NCBI GenBank assembly: GCA_037783545.1
Contig: JBBELK010000388.1
Location: 930,001 to 994,000 of the forward strand
DNA: 64,000 nt
From: Henricia sp. BOLD:AAB3569
Taxonomy: Eukaryota; Echinodermata; Asteroidea; Spinulosida; Echinasteridae
Direction: 5' to 3'
Within the stretch, counting starts at the first letter, position 1. Each line of letters opens with the position of its first letter. The notes under the pieces are model-generated. The model was not told the origin of the DNA. It saw nothing but the letters and a program-made list of their open reading frames with translations, and ran no database searches. Below, in pieces: positions 36,924-51,800 of the stretch. The position numbers and the translations under genes are program-made.

Positions 36924-39417
36924 CAGACTTTCGCCGGGAAATGGCAGACAAATTTCAGAGTTTAGAAAAAAAGGGGGTTGGCGCTTCCTGGATGCTCCCG
37001 CAACCTGTGGCTGTCTGTACACACCTCTTTGGTGTATTCCTGACTCGTGCGCATGCTCAGTCCTTCGGACTGTCGTTGACACGGCCCAGTTTGGGACGGG
37101 ATTTTGGTCAAAGTGTGGTCCAAACGTCGGCAAATTTGGAGGTCAAAAAATATTCCGACGAACTTCAAATTTTGCATACTCCAAACACTCTATATTGCGC
37201 ACTTGTCCTAAAAAATTGACAGACTTTCGCCGGGAAATGGCAGAGTTTAGAAAAAAAAGGGGTTGGCGCTTCCTGGATGCTCCCGCAACCTGTGGCTGTC
37301 TGTACACACCTCTTTGGTGTATTCCTGACTCGTGCGCATGCTCAGTCGTTCGGACTGTCGTTGACACGGCCCAGTTTGGGACGGGATTTTGGTCAAAGTG
37401 TGGTCCAAACGTCGGCAAATTTGGAGGTCAAAAAATATTCCGACGAACTTCAAATTTTGCATGCTCCAAACACTCTATATTGCGCACTTGTCCTAAAAAA
37501 ATGACAGACTTTCGCCGGGAAATGGCAGAGAAATTTCAGAGTTTAGAAAAAAAAGGGGTTGGCGCTTCCTGGATGCTCCCGCAACCTGTGGCTGTATGTA
37601 CACACCTCTTTGGTGTATTCCTGACTCGTGCGCATGCTCAGTCATTCGGACTGTCGTTGACACGGCCCAGTTTGGGACGGGATTTTGGTCAAAGTGTGGT
37701 CCAAACGTCGGCAAATTTGAAGGTCCAAAAATATTCCGACGAACTTCAAATTTTGCATGCTCCAAACACTCTATATTGCGCACTTGTCCTAACAAATTGA
37801 CAGACTTTCGCCGGGAAATGGCGCTGTCTGTACACACCTCTTTGGTGTATTCCTGACACGTGCGCATGCTCAGTCCTTCGGACTGTCGTTGACACGGCCC
37901 AGTTTGGGACGGGATTTTTGTCAAAGTGTGGTCCAAACGTCGGCAAATTTGGAGGTCAAAAAATATTCCGACGAACTTCAAATTTTGCATGCTCCAAACA
38001 CTCTATATTGCGCACTTGTCCTAAAAAATTGACAGACTTTCGCCGGGAAATGGCAGAGAAATTTCAGAGTTTAGAAAAAAAAGGGGTTGGCGCTTCCTGG
38101 ATGCTCCCGCAACCTGTGGCTGTCTGTACACACCTCTTTGGTGTATTCCTGATTCGTGCGCATGCTCAGTCCTTCGGACTGTCGTTGACACGGCCCAGTT
38201 TGGGACGGGATTTTGGTAAAAGTGTGGTCCAAACGTCGGCAAATTTGGAGGTCAAAAAATATTCCGACGAACTTCAAATTTTGCATGCTCCAAACACTCT
38301 ATATTGCGCACTTGTCCTAAAAAAATGACAGACTTTCGCCGGGAAATGGCAGAGAAATTTCAGAGTTTAGAAAAAAAAAGGGGTTGGCGCTTCCTGGATG
38401 CTCCCGCAACCTGTGGCTGTATGTACACACCTCTTTGGTGTATTCCTGACTCGTGCGCATGCTCAGTCCTTCGGACTGTCGTTGACACGGCCCAGTTTGG
38501 GACGGGATTTTGGTCAAAGTGTGGTCCAAACGTCGGCAAATTTGGAGGTCAAAAAATATTCCGACGAACTTCAAATTTTGCATGCTCCAAACACTCTATA
38601 TTGCGCACTTGTCCTAAAAAATTGACAGACTTTCGCCTGGAAATGGCGCTGTTTGTACACACCTCTTTGGTGTATTCCTGACACGTGCGCATGCTCAGTC
38701 CTTCGGACTGTCGTTGACACGGCCCAGTTTGGGACGGGATTTTTGTCAAAGTGTGGTCCAAACGTCGGCAAATTTGGAGGTCAAAAAATATTCCGACGAA
38801 CTTCAAATTGTGCATGCTCCAAACACTCTATATTGCGCACTTGTCCTAACAAATTGACAGACTTTCGCCGGGAAATGGCGCTGTCTGTACACACCTCTTT
38901 GGTGTATTCCTGACACGTGCGCATGCTCAGTCCTTCGGACTGTCGTTGACACGGCCCAGTTTGGGACGGGATTTTTTGTCAAAGTGTGGTCCAAACGTCG
39001 GCAAATTTGGAGGTCAAAAAATATTCCGACGAACTTCAAATTTTGCATGCTCCAAACACTCTATATTGCGCACTTGTCCTAAAAAATTGACAGACTTTCG
39101 CCGGGAAATGGCAGAGAAATTTCAGAGTTTAGAAAAAAAAGGGGTTGGCGCTTCCTGGATGCTCCCGCAACCTGTGGCTGTCTGTACACACCTCTTTGGT
39201 GTATTCCTGACTCGTGCGCATGCTCAGTCCTTCGGACTGTCGTTGACACGGCCCAGTTTGGGACGGGATTTTGGTCAAAGTGTGGTCCAAACGTCGGCAA
39301 ATTTGGAGGTCAAAAAATATTCCGACGAACTTCAAATTTTGCATGCTCCAAACACTCTATATTGCGCACTTGTCCTAAAAAATTGACAGACTTTCGCCGG
39401 GAAATGGCAGAGAAATT

Positions 39418-42340
39418 TCAGAGTTTGAAAAAAAGGGGGTTGGCGCTTCCTGGATGCTCCCGCAACCTGTGGCTGTCTGTACACACCTCTTTGGTGTATT
39501 CCTGACTCGTGCGCATGCTCAGTCCTTCGGACTGTCGTTGACACGGCCCAGTTTGGGACGGGATTTTGGTCAAAGTGTGGTCCAAACGTCGGCAAATTTG
39601 GAGGTCAAAAAATATTCCGACGAACTTCAAATTTTGCATGCTCCAAACACTCTATATTGCGCACTTGTCCTAAAAAAATGACAGACTTTCGCCGGGAAAT
39701 GGCAGAGAAATTTCAGAGTTTAGAAAAAAAAGGGGTTGGCGCTTCCTGGATGCTCCCGCAACCTGTGGCTGTATGTACACACCTCTTTGGTGTATTCCTG
39801 ACTCGTGCGCATGCTCAGTCCTTCGGACTGTCGTTGACACGGCCCAGTTTGGGACGGGATTTTGGTCAAAGTGTGGTCCAAACGTCGGCAAATTTGGAGG
39901 TCAGAAAATATTCCGACGAACTTCAAATTTTGCATGCTCCAAACACTCTATATTGCGCACTTGTCCTAAAAAATTGACAGACTTTCGCCGGGAAATGGCA
40001 GAGAAATGTCAGAGTTTAGAAAAAAAGGGGTTGGCGCTTCCTGGATGCTCCCGCAACCTGTGGCTGTCTGTACACACCTCTTTGGTGTATTCCTGACTCG
40101 TGCGCATGCTCAGTCCTTCGGACTGTCGTTGACACGGCCCAGTTTGGGACGGGATTTTGGTCAAAGTGTGGTCCAAACGTCGGCAAATTTGGAGGTCAAA
40201 AAATATTCCGACGAACTTCAAATTTTGCATGCTCCAAACACTCTATATTGCGCACTTGTCCTAAAAAATTGACAGACTTTCGCCGGGAAATGGCAGAGAA
40301 ATTTCAGAGTTTAGAAAAAAAAGGGGTTGGCGCTTCCTGGATGCTCCCGCAACCTGTGGCTGTCTGTACACACCTCTTTGGTGTATTCCTGACTCGTGCG
40401 CATGCTCAGTCATTCGGACTGTCGTTGACACGGCCCAGTTTGGGACGGGATTTTGGTCAAAGTGTGGTCCAAACGTCGGCAAATTTGGAGGTCAAAAAAT
40501 ATTCCGACGAACTTCAAATTTTGCATACTCCAAACACTCTATATTGCGCACTTGTCTTAACAAATTGACAGACTTTCGCCGGGAAATGGCAGAGAAATTT
40601 CAGAGTTTAGAAAAAAAAGGGGTTGGCGCTTCCTGGATGCTCCCGCAAATTGTGGCTGTCTGTACACACCTCTTTGGTGTATTCCTGACTCGTGCGCATG
40701 CTCAGTCCTTCGGACTGTCGTTGACACGGCCCAGTTTGGGACGGGATTTTGGTCAAAGTGTGGTCCAAACGTCGGCAAATTTGGAGGTCAAAAAATATTC
40801 CGACGAACTTCAAATTTTGCATGCTCCAAACACTCTATATTGCGCACTTGTCCTAAAAAATTGACAGACTTTCGCCGGGAAATGGCAGAGAAATTTCAGA
40901 GTTTGAAAAAAAGGGGGTTGGCGCTTCCTGGATGCTCCCGCAACCTGTGGCTGTCTGTACACACCTCTTTGGTGTATTCCTGACTCGTGCGCATGCTCAG
41001 TCCTTCGGACTGTCGTTGACACGGCCCAGTTTGGGACGGGATTTTGGTCAAAGTGTGGTCCAAACGTCGGCAAATTTGGAGGTCAAAAAATATTCCGACG
41101 AACTTCAAATTTTGCATGCTCCAAACACTCTATATTGCGCACTTGTCCTAAAAAAATGACAGACTTTCGCCGGGAAATGGCAGAGAAATTTCAGAGTTTA
41201 GAAAAAAAAGGGGTTGGCGCTTCCTGGATGCTCCCGCAACCTGTGGCTGTATGTACACACCTCTTTGGTGTATTCCTGACTCGTGCGCATGCTCAGTCCT
41301 TCGGACTGTCGTTGACACGGCCCAGTTTGGGACGGGATTTTGGTCAAAGTGTGGTCCAAACGTCGGCAAATTTGGAGGTCAGAAAATATTCCGACGAACT
41401 TCAAATTTTGCATGCTCCAAACACTCTATATTGCGCACTTGTCCTAAAAAATTGACAGACTTTCGCCGGGAAATGGCAGAGAAATGTCAGAGTTTAGAAA
41501 AAAGGGGTTGGCGCTTCCTGGATGCTCCCGCAACCTGTGGCTGTCTGTACACACCTCTTTGGTGTATTCCTGACTCGTGCGCATGCTCAGTCCTTCGGAC
41601 TGTCGTTGACACGGCCCAGTTTGGGACGGGATTTTGGTCAAAGTGTGGTCCAAACGTCGGCAAATTTGGAGGTCAAAAAATATTCCGACGAACTTCAAAT
41701 TTTGCATGCTCCAAACACTCTATATTGCGCACTTGTCCTAAAAAATTGACAGACTTTCGCCGGGAAATGGCAGAGAAATTTCAGAGTTTAGAAAAAAAAG
41801 GGGTTGGCGCTTCCTGGATGCTCCCGCAACCTGTGGCTGTCTGTACACACCTCTTTGGTGTATTCCTGACTCGTGCGCATGCTCAGTCATTCGGACTGTC
41901 GTTGACACGGCCCAGTTTGGGACGGGATTTTGGTCAAAGTGTGGTCCAAACGTCGGCAAATTTGGAGGTCAAAAAATATTCCGACGAACTTCAAATTTTG
42001 CATACTCCAAACACTCTATATTGCGCACTTGTCTTAACAAATTGACAGACTTTCGCCGGGAAATGGCAGAGAAATTTCAGAGTTTAGAAAAAAAAGGGGT
42101 TGGCGCTTCCTGGATGCTCCCGCAAATTGTGGCTGTCTGTACACACCTCTTTGGTGTATTCCTGACTCGTGCGCATGCTCAGTCCTTCGGACTGACGTTG
42201 ACACGGCCCAGTTTGGGACGGGATTTTGGTCAAAGTGTGGTCCAAACGTCGGCAAATTTGGAGGTCAAAAAATATTCCGACGAACTTCAAATTTTGCATG
42301 CTCCAAACACTCTATATTGCGCACTTGTCCTAAAAAATTG
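39418..42340. repeat. 1478 bp higher-order repeat (5 monomers), 2 copies
   Basis: Five linked private markers recur 1477-1478 bp apart: AGTTTGAAAAAAAGGGGG (39422/40900), GGTCAGAAAATATT (39899/41377), GAAATGTCAGAG (40005/41482), CAGTCATTCGG (40409/41886) and CGCAAATTGTGG (40644/42121). Confidence 0.9.
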
Positions 42341-43740
42341 ACAGACTTTCGCCGGGAAATGGCAGAGAAATTTCAGAGTTTAGAAAAGAAAGGGGTTGGC
42401 GCTTCCTGGATGCTCCCGCAACCTGTGGCTGTCTGTACACACCTCTTTGGTGTATTCCTGACTCGTGCGCATGCTCAGTCCTTCGGACTGTCGTTGACAA
42501 GGCCCAGTTTGGGACGGGATTTTGGTCAAAGTGTGGTCCAAACGTCGGCAAATTTGGAGGTCAAAAAATATTCCGACGAACTTCAAATTTTGCATGCTCC
42601 AAACACTCTATGTTGCGCACTTGTCCTAAAAAATTGACAGACTTTCGCCGGGAAATGGCAGAGAAATTTCAGAGTTTAGAAAAAAAGGGGTTGGCGCTTC
42701 CTGGATGCTCCCGCAACCTGTGGCTGTCTGTACACACCTCTTTGGTGTATTCCTGACACGTGCGCATGCTCAGTCCTTCGGACTGTCGTTGACACGGCCC
42801 AGTTTGGGACGGGATTTTTGTCAAAGTGTGGTCCAAACGTCGGCAAATTTGGAGGTCAAAAAATATTCCGACGAACTTCAAATTTTGCATGCTCCAAACA
42901 CTCTATATTGCGCACTTGTCCTAAAAAATTGACAGACTTTCGCCGGGAAATGGCAGAGAAATTTCAGAGTTTAGAAAAAAAAGGGGTTGGCGCTTCCTGG
43001 ATGCTCCCGCAACCTGTGGCTGTCTGTACACACCTCTTTGGTGTATTCCTGACTCGTGCGCATGCTCAGTCCTTCGGACTGTCGTTGACACGGCCCAGTT
43101 TGGGACGGGATTTTGGTCAAAGTGTGGTCCAAACGTCGGCAAATTTGGAGGTCAAAAAATATTCCGACGAACTTCAAATTTTGCATGCTCCAAACACTCT
43201 ATATTGCGCACTTGTCCTAAAAAATTGACAGACTTTCGCCGGGAAATAGCAGAGAAATTTCAGAGTTTAGAAAAAAAAGGGGTTGGCGCTTCCTGGATGC
43301 TCCCGCAACCTGTGGCTGTCTGTACACACCTCTTTGGTGTATTCCTGACTCGTGCGCATGCTCAGTCCTTCGGACTGTCGTTGACACGGCCCAGTTTGGG
43401 ACGGGATTTTGGTCAAAGTGTGGTCCAAACGTCGGCAAATTTGGAGGTCAAAAAATATTCCGACGAACTTCAAATTTTGCATGCTCCAAACACTCTATAT
43501 TGCGCACTTGTCCTAAAAAATTGACAGACTTTCGCCGGGAAATGGCAGAGAAATTTAAGAGTTCAGAAAAAAAGGGGTTGGCGCTTCCTGGATGCTCCCG
43601 CAACCTGTGGCTGTCTGTACACACCTCTTTGGTGTATTCCTGACTCGTGCGCATGCTCAGTCCTTCGGACTGTCGTTGACACGGCCCAGTTTGGGACGGG
43701 ATTTTGGTCAAAGTGTGGTCCAAACGTCGGCAAATTTGGA

Positions 43741-46700
43741 GGTCAAAAAATATTCCGCAGACTTCAAATTTTGCATGCTCCAAACACTCTATATTGCGCA
43801 CTTGTCCTAAAAAATTGACAGACTTTCGCCGGGAAATGGCAGAGAAATTTCAGAGTTTAGAAAAAAAAGGGGTTGGCGCTTCCTGGATGCTCCCGCAACC
43901 TGTGGCTGTCTGTACACACCTCTTTGGTGTATTCCTGACTCGTGCGCATGCTCAGTCCTTCGGACTGTCGTTGACACGGCCCAGTTTGGGACGGGATTTT
44001 GGTCAAAGTGTGGTCCAAACGTCGGCAAATTTGGAGGTCTAAAAATATTCCGACGAACTTCAAATTTTGCATGCTCCAAACACTCTATATTGCGCACTTG
44101 TCCTAAAAAATTGACAGACTTTCGCCGGGAAATGGCAGAGAAATTTCAGAGTTTAGAAAAAAGGGGTTGGCGCTTCCTGGATGCTCCCGCAACCTGTGGC
44201 TGTCTGTACACACCTCTTTGGTGTATTCCTGACTCGTGCGCATGCTCAGTCCTTCGGACTGTCGTTGACACGGCCCAGTTTGGGACGGGATTTTGGTCAA
44301 AGTGTGGTCCAAACGTCGGCAAATTTGGAGGTAAAAAAATATTCCGACGAACTTCAAATTTTGCATGCTCCAAACACTCTATATTGCGCACTTGTCCTAA
44401 AAAATTGACAGACTTTCGCCGGGAAATGGCAGAGAAATTTCAGAGTTTAAAAAAAAAGGGGGTTGGCGCTTCCTGGATGCTCCCGCAACCTGTGGCTGTC
44501 TGTACACACCTCTTTGGTGTATTCCTGACTCGTGCGCATGCTCAGTCCTTCGGACTGTCGTTTACACGGCCCAGTTTGGGACGGGATTTTGGTCAAAGTG
44601 TGGTCCAAACGTCGGCAAATTTGGAGGTCAAAAAATATTCCGACGAACTTCAAATTTTGCATGCTCCAAACACTCTATATTGCGCACTTGTCCTAAAAAA
44701 ATGACAGACTTTCGCCGGGAAATGGCAGAGAAATTTCAGAGTTTAGAAAAAAAAGGGGTTGGCGCTTCCTGGATGCTCCCGCAACCTGTGGCTGTATGTA
44801 CACACCTCTTTGGTGTATTCCTGACTCGTGCGCATGCTCAGTCCTTCGGACTGTCGTTGACACGGCCCAGTTTGGGACGGGATTTTGGTCAAAGTGTGGT
44901 CCAAACGTCGGCAAATTTGGAGGTCAGAAAATATTCCGACGAACTTCAAATTTTGCATGCTCCAAACACTCTATATTGCGCACTTGTCCTAAAAAATTGA
45001 CAGACTTTCGCCGGGAAATGGCAGAGAAATTTCAGAGTTTAGAAAAAAGGGGTTGGCGCTTCCTGGATGCTCCCGCAACCTGTGGCTGTCTGTACACACC
45101 TCTTTGGTGTATTCCTGACTCGTGCGCATGCTCAGTCCTTCGGACTGTCGTTGACACGGCCCAGTTTGGGACGGGATTTTGGTCAAAGTGTGGTCCAAAC
45201 GTCGGCAAATTTGGAGGTCAAAAAATATTCCGACGAACTTCAAATTTTGCATGCTCCAAACACTCTATATTGCGCACTTGTCCTAAAAAATTGACAGACT
45301 TTCGCCGGGAAATGGCAGAGAAATTTCAGAGTTTAGAAAAAAAAGGGGTTGGCGCTTCCTGGATGCTCCCGCAACCTGTGGCTGTCTGTACACACCTCTT
45401 TGGTGTATTCCTGACTCGTGCGCATGCTCAGTCCTTCGGACTGTCGTTGACACGGCCCAGTTTGGGACGGGATTTTGGTCAAAGTGTGGTCCAAACGTCG
45501 GCAAATTTGGAGGTCTAAAAATATTCCGACGAACTTCAAATTTTGCATGCTCCAAACACTCTATATTGCGCACTTGTCCTAAAAAATTGACAGACTTTCG
45601 CCGGGAAATGGCAGAGAAATTTCAGAGTTTAGAAAAAAGGGGTTGGCGCTTCCTGGATGCTCCCGCAACCTGTGGCTGTCTGTACACACCTCTTTGGTGT
45701 ATTCCTGACTCGTGCGCATGCTCAGTCCTTCGGACTGTCGTTGACACGGCCCAGTTTGGGACGGGATTTTGGTCAAAGTGTGGTCCAAACGTCGGCAAAT
45801 TTGGAGGTCAAAAAATATTCCGACGAACTTCAAATTTTGCATGCTCCAAACACTCTATATTGCGCACTTGTCCTAAAAAATTGACAGACTTTCGCCGGGA
45901 AATGGCAGAGAAATTTCAGAGTTTAAAAAAAAAGGGGGTTGGCGCTTCCTGGATGCTCCCGCAACCTGTGGCTGTCTGTACACACCTCTTTGGTGTATTC
46001 CTGACTCGTGCGCATGCTCAGTCCTTCGGACTGTCGTTTACACGGCCCAGTTTGGGACGGGATTTTGGTCAAAGTGTGGTCCAAACGTCGGCAAATTTGG
46101 AGGTCAAAAAATATTCCGACGAACTTCAAATTTTGCATGCTCCAAACACTCTATATTGCGCACTTGTCCTAAAAAAATGACAGACTTTCGCCGGGAAATG
46201 GCAGAGAAATTTCAGAGTTTAGAAAAAAAAGGGGTTGGCGCTTCCTGGATGCTCCCGCAACCTGTGGCTGTATGTACACACCTCTTTGGTGTATTCCTGA
46301 CTCGTGCGCATGCTCAGTCCTTCGGACTGTCGTTGACACGGCCCAGTTTGGGACGGGATTTTGGTCAAAGTGTGGTCCAAACGTCGGCAAATTTGGAGGT
46401 CAGAAAATATTCCGACGAACTTCAAATTTTGCATGCTCCAAACACTCTATATTGCGCACTTGTCCTAAAAAATTGACAGACTTTCGCCGGGAAATGGCAG
46501 AGAAATTTCAGAGTTTAGAAAAAAGGGGTTGGCGCTTCCTGGATGCTCCCGCAACCTGTGGCTGTCTGTACACACCTCTTTGGTGTATTCCTGACTCGTG
46601 CGCATGCTCAGTCCTTCGGACTGTCGTTGACACGGCCCAGTTTGGGACGGGATTTTGGTCAAAGTGTGGTCCAAACGTCGGCAAATTTGGAGGTCAAAAA

Positions 46701-47060
46701 ATATTCCGACGAACTTCAAATTTTGCATGCTCCAAACACTCTATATTGCGCACTTGTCCTAAAAAATTGACAGACTTTCGCCGGGAAATGGCAGAGAAAT
46801 TTCAGAGTTTAGAAAAAAAAGGGGTTGGCGCTTCCTGGATGCTCCCGCAACCTGTGGCTGTCTGTACACACCTCTTTGGTGTATTCCTGACTCGTGCGCA
46901 TGCTCAGTCCTTCGGACTGTCGTTGACACGGCCCAGTTTGGGACGGGATTTTGGTCAAAGTGTGGTCCAAACGTCGGCAAATTTGGAGGTCTAAAAATAT
47001 TCCGACGAACTTCAAATTTTGCATGCTCCAAACACTCTATATTGCGCACTTGTCCTAAAA
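43741..47060. repeat. 1476 bp higher-order repeat (5 monomers), 2.2 copies
   Basis: GGAGGTCTAAAAATATT occurs at about 44034, 45510 and 46986, GTCGTTTACACGG at about 44557 and 46033, and GGTCAGAAAATATT at about 44922 and 46398. All are 1476 bp apart. Confidence 0.9.
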
Positions 47061-48879
47061 AATTGACAGACTTTCGCCGGGAAATGGCAGAGAAATTTCA
47101 GAGTTAAAAAAAAAAGGGGGTTGGCGCTTCCTGGATGCTCCCGCAACCTGTGGCTGTCTGTACACACCTCTTTGGTGTATTCCTGACTCGTGCGCATGCT
47201 CAGTCCTTCGGACTGTCGTTGACACGGCCCAGTTTGGGACGGGATTTTGGTCAAAGTGTGGTCCAAACGTCGGCAAATTTGGAGGTCAAAAAATATTCCG
47301 ACGAACTTCAAATTTTGCATGCTCCAAACACTCTATATTGCGCACTTGTCCTAACAAATTGACAGACTTTCGCCGGGAAATGGCAGAGAAATTTCAGAGT
47401 TTAGAAAAAAAAGGGGTTGGCGCTTCCTGGATGCTCCCGCAAATTGTGGCTGTCTGTACACACCTCTTTGGTGTATTCCTGACTCGTGCGCATGCTCAGT
47501 CCTTCGGACTGTCGTTGACACGGCCCAGTTTGGGACGGGATTTTGGTCAAAGTGTGGTCCAAACGTCGGCAAATTTGGAGGTCAAAAAATATTCCGACGA
47601 ACTTCAAATTTTGCATGCTCCAAACACTCTATATTGCGCACTTGTCCTAAAAAATTAACAGACTTTCGCCTGGAAATGGCAGAGAAATTTCAGAGTTTAG
47701 AAAAAAAAGGGGTTGGCGCTTCCTGGATGCTCCCGCAACCTGTGGCTGTCTGTACACACCTCTTTGGTGTATTCCTGACTCGTGCGCATGCTCAGTCCTT
47801 CGGACTGTCGTTGACAAGGCCCAGTTTGGGACGGGATTTTGGTCAAAGTGTGGTCCAAACGTCGGCAAATTTGGAGGTCAAAAAATATTCCGACGAACTT
47901 CAAATTTTGCATGCTCCAAACACTCTATATTGCGCACTTGTCCTAAAAAATTGACAGACTTTCGCCGGGAAATGGCAGAGAAATTTCAGAGTTTAGAAAA
48001 AAAAGGGGTTGGCGCTTCCTGGATGCTCCCGCAACCTGTGGCTGTCTGTACACACCTCTTTGGTGTATTCCTGACTCGTGCGCATGCTCAGTCCTTCGGA
48101 CTGTCGTTGACAAGGCCCAGTTTGGGACGGGATTTTGGTCAAAGTGTGGTCCAAACGTCGGCAAATTTGGAGGTCAAAAAATATTCCGACGAACTTCAAA
48201 TTTTGCATGCTCCAAACACTCTATATTGCGCACTTGTCCTAAAAAATTGACAGACTTTCGCCGGGAAATGGCAGAGAAATTTCAGAGTTTAGAAAAAAAG
48301 GGGTTGGCGCTTCCTGGATGCTCCCGCAACCTGTGGCTGTCTGTACACACCTCTTTGGTGTATTCCTGACTCGTGCGCATGCTCAGTCCTTCGGACTGTC
48401 GTTGACACGGCCCAGTTTGGGACGGGATTTTGGTCAAAGTGTGGTCCAAACGTCGGCAAATTTGGAGGTCAAAAAATATTCCGACGAACTTCAAATTTTG
48501 CATGCTCCAAACACTCTATATTGCGCACTTGTCCTAAAAAAATGACAGACTTTCGCCGGGAAATGGCAGAGAAATTTCAGAGTTCAGAAAAAAAGGGGTT
48601 GGCGCTTCCTGGATGCTCCCGCAACCTGTGGCTGTCTGTACACACCTCTTTGGTGTATTCCTGACTCGTGCGCATGCTCAGTCCTTCGGACTGTCGTTGA
48701 CACGGCCCAGTTTGGGACGGGATTTTGGTCAAAGTGTGGTCCAAACGTCGGCAAATTTGGAGGTCAAAAAATATTCCGACGAACTTCAAATTTTGCATGC
48801 TCCAAACACTCTATATTGCGCACTTGTCCTAAAAAATTGACAGACTTTCGCCGGGAAATGGCAGAGAAATTTAAGAGTT

Positions 48880-51800
48880 CAGAAAAAAAGGGGTTGGCGC
48901 TTCCTGGATGCTCCCGCAACCTGTGGCTGTCTGTACACACCTCTTTGGTGTATTCCTGACTCGTGCGCATGCTCAGTCCTTCGAACTGTCGTTGACACGG
49001 CCCAGTTTGGGACGGGATTTTTCGTCAAAGTGTGGTCCAAACGTCGGCAAATTTGGAGGTCAAAAAATATTCCGACGAACTTCAAATCTTGCATGCTCCA
49101 AACACTCTATATTGCGCACTTGTCCTAAAAAATTGACAGACTTTCGCCGGGAAATGGAAGAGAAATTTCAGAGTTTAGAAAAAAAGGGGTAGGCGCTTCC
49201 TGGATGCTCCCGCAACCTGTGGCTGTCTGTACACACCTCTTTGGTGTATTCCTGACTCGTGCGCATGCTCAGTCCTTCGGACTGTCGTTGACACGGCCCA
49301 GTTTGGGACGGGATTTTGGTCAAAGTGTGGTCCAAACGTCGGCAAATTTGGAGGTCAACAAATATTCCGACGAACTTCAAATTTTGCATGCTCCAAACAC
49401 TCTATATTGCGCACTTGTCCTAAAAAAATGACAGACTTTCGCCGGGAAATGGCAGAGAAATTTCAGAGTTCAGAAAAAAAGGGGTTGGCGCTTCCTGGAT
49501 GCTCCCGCAACCTGTGGCTGTCTGTACACACCTCTTTGGTGTATTCCCGACTCGTGCGCATGCTCAGTCCTTCGGACTGTCGTTGACACGGCCCAGTTTG
49601 GGACGGGATTTTGGTCAAAGTGTGGTCCAAACGTCGGCAAATTTGGAGGTCAACAAATATTCCGACGAACTTCAAATTTTGCATGCTCCAAACACTCTAT
49701 ATTGCGCACTTGTCCTAAAAAATTGACAGACTTTCGCCGGGAAATGGCAGAGAAATTTCAGAGTTTAGAAAAAAAAGGGGTTGGCGCTTCCTGGATGCTC
49801 CCGCAACCTGTGGCTGTCTGTACACACCTCTTTGGTGTATTCCTGACTCGTGCGCATGCTCAGTCCTTCGGACTGTCGTTGACACGGCCCAGTTTGGGAC
49901 GGGATTTTGGTCAAAGTGTGGTCCAAACGTCGGCAAATTTGGAGGTCAACAAATATTCCGACGAACTTCAAATTTTGCATGCTCCAAACACTCTATATTG
50001 CGCACTTGTCCTAAAAAATTGACAGACTTTCGCCGGGAAATGGCAGAGAAATTTCAGAGTTTAGAAAAAAAAGGGGTTGGCGCTTCCTGGATGCTCTCGC
50101 AACCTGTGGCTGTCTGTACACACCTCTTTGGTGTATTCCTGACTCGTGCGCATGCTCAGTCCTTCGGACTGTCGTTGACACGGCCCAGTTTGGGACGGGA
50201 TTTTGGTCAAAGTGTGGTCCAAACGTCGGCAAATTTGGAGGTCAACAAATATTCCGACGAACTTCAAATTTTGCATGCTCCAAACACTCTATATTGCGCA
50301 CTTGTCCTAAAAAATTGACAGACTTTCGCCGGGAAATGGCAGAGAAATTTAAGAGTTCAGAAAAAAAGGGGTTGGCGCTTCCTGGATGCTCCCGCAACCT
50401 GTGGCTGTCTGTACACACCTCTTTGGTGTATTCCTGACTCGTGCGCATGCTCAGTCCTTCGGACTGTCGTTGACACGGCCCAGTTTGGGACGGGATTTTG
50501 GTCAAAGTGTGGTCCAAACGTCGGCAAATTTGGAGGTCAAAAAATATTCCGACGAACTTCAAATCTTGCATGCTCCAAACACTCTATATTGCGCACTTGT
50601 CCTACAAAATTGACAGACTTTCGCCGGGAAATGGAAGAGAAATTTCAGAGTTTAGAAAAAAAGGGGTTGGCGCTTCCTGGATGCTCCCGCAACCTGTGGC
50701 TGTCTGTACACACCTCTTTGGTGTATTCCTGACTCGTGCGCATGCTCAGTCCTTCGGACTGTCGTTGACACGGCCCAGTTTGGGACGGGATTTTGGTCAA
50801 AGTGTGGTCCAAACGTCGGCAAATTTGGAGGTCAAAAAATATTCCGACGAACTTCAAATTTTGCATGCTCCAAACACTCTATATTGCGCACTTGTCCTAA
50901 AACAATGACAGACTTTCGCCGGGAAATGGCAGAGAAATTTCAGAGTTCAGAAAAAAAAGGGGTTGGCGCTTCCTGGATGCTCCCGCAACCTGTGGCTGTC
51001 TGTACACACCTCTTTGGTGTATTCCTGACTCGTGCGCATGCTCAGTCCTTCGGACTGTCGTTGACACGGCCCAGTTTGGGACGGGATTTTGGTCAAAGTG
51101 TGGTCCAAACGTCGGCAAATTTGGAGGTCAAAAATATTCCGACGAACTTCAAATTTTGCATGCTCCAAACACTCTATATTGCGCACTTGTCCTAAAAAAT
51201 TGACAGACTTTCGCCGGGAAATGGCAGAGAAATTTCAGAGTTTAGAAAAAAAAGGGGTTGGCGCTTCCTGGATGCTCCCGCAACCTGTGGCTGTCTGTAC
51301 ACACCTCTTTGGTGTATTCCTGACTCGTGCGCATGCTCAGTCCTTCGGACTGTCGTTGACACGGCCCAGTTTGGGACGGGATTTTGGTCAAAGTGTGGTC
51401 CAAACGTCGGCAAATTTGGAGGTCAAAAAATATTCCGACGAACTTCAAATTTTGCATGCTCCAAACACTCTATATTGCGCACTTGTCCTAAAAAAATGAC
51501 AGACTTTCGCCGGGAAATGGCAGAGAAATTTCAGAGTTCAGAAAAAAAGGGGTTGGCGCTTCCTGGATGCTCCCGCAACCTGTGGCTGTCTGTACACACC
51601 TCTTTGGTGTATTCCTGACTCGTGCGCATGCTCAGTCCTTCGGACTGTCGTTGACACGGCCCAGTTTGGGACGGGATTTTGGTCAAAGTGTGGTCCAAAC
51701 GTCGGCAAATTTGGAGGTCAACAAATATTCCGACGAACTTCAAATTTTGCATGCTCCAAACACTCTATATTGCGCACTTGTCCTAAAAAAATGACAGACT

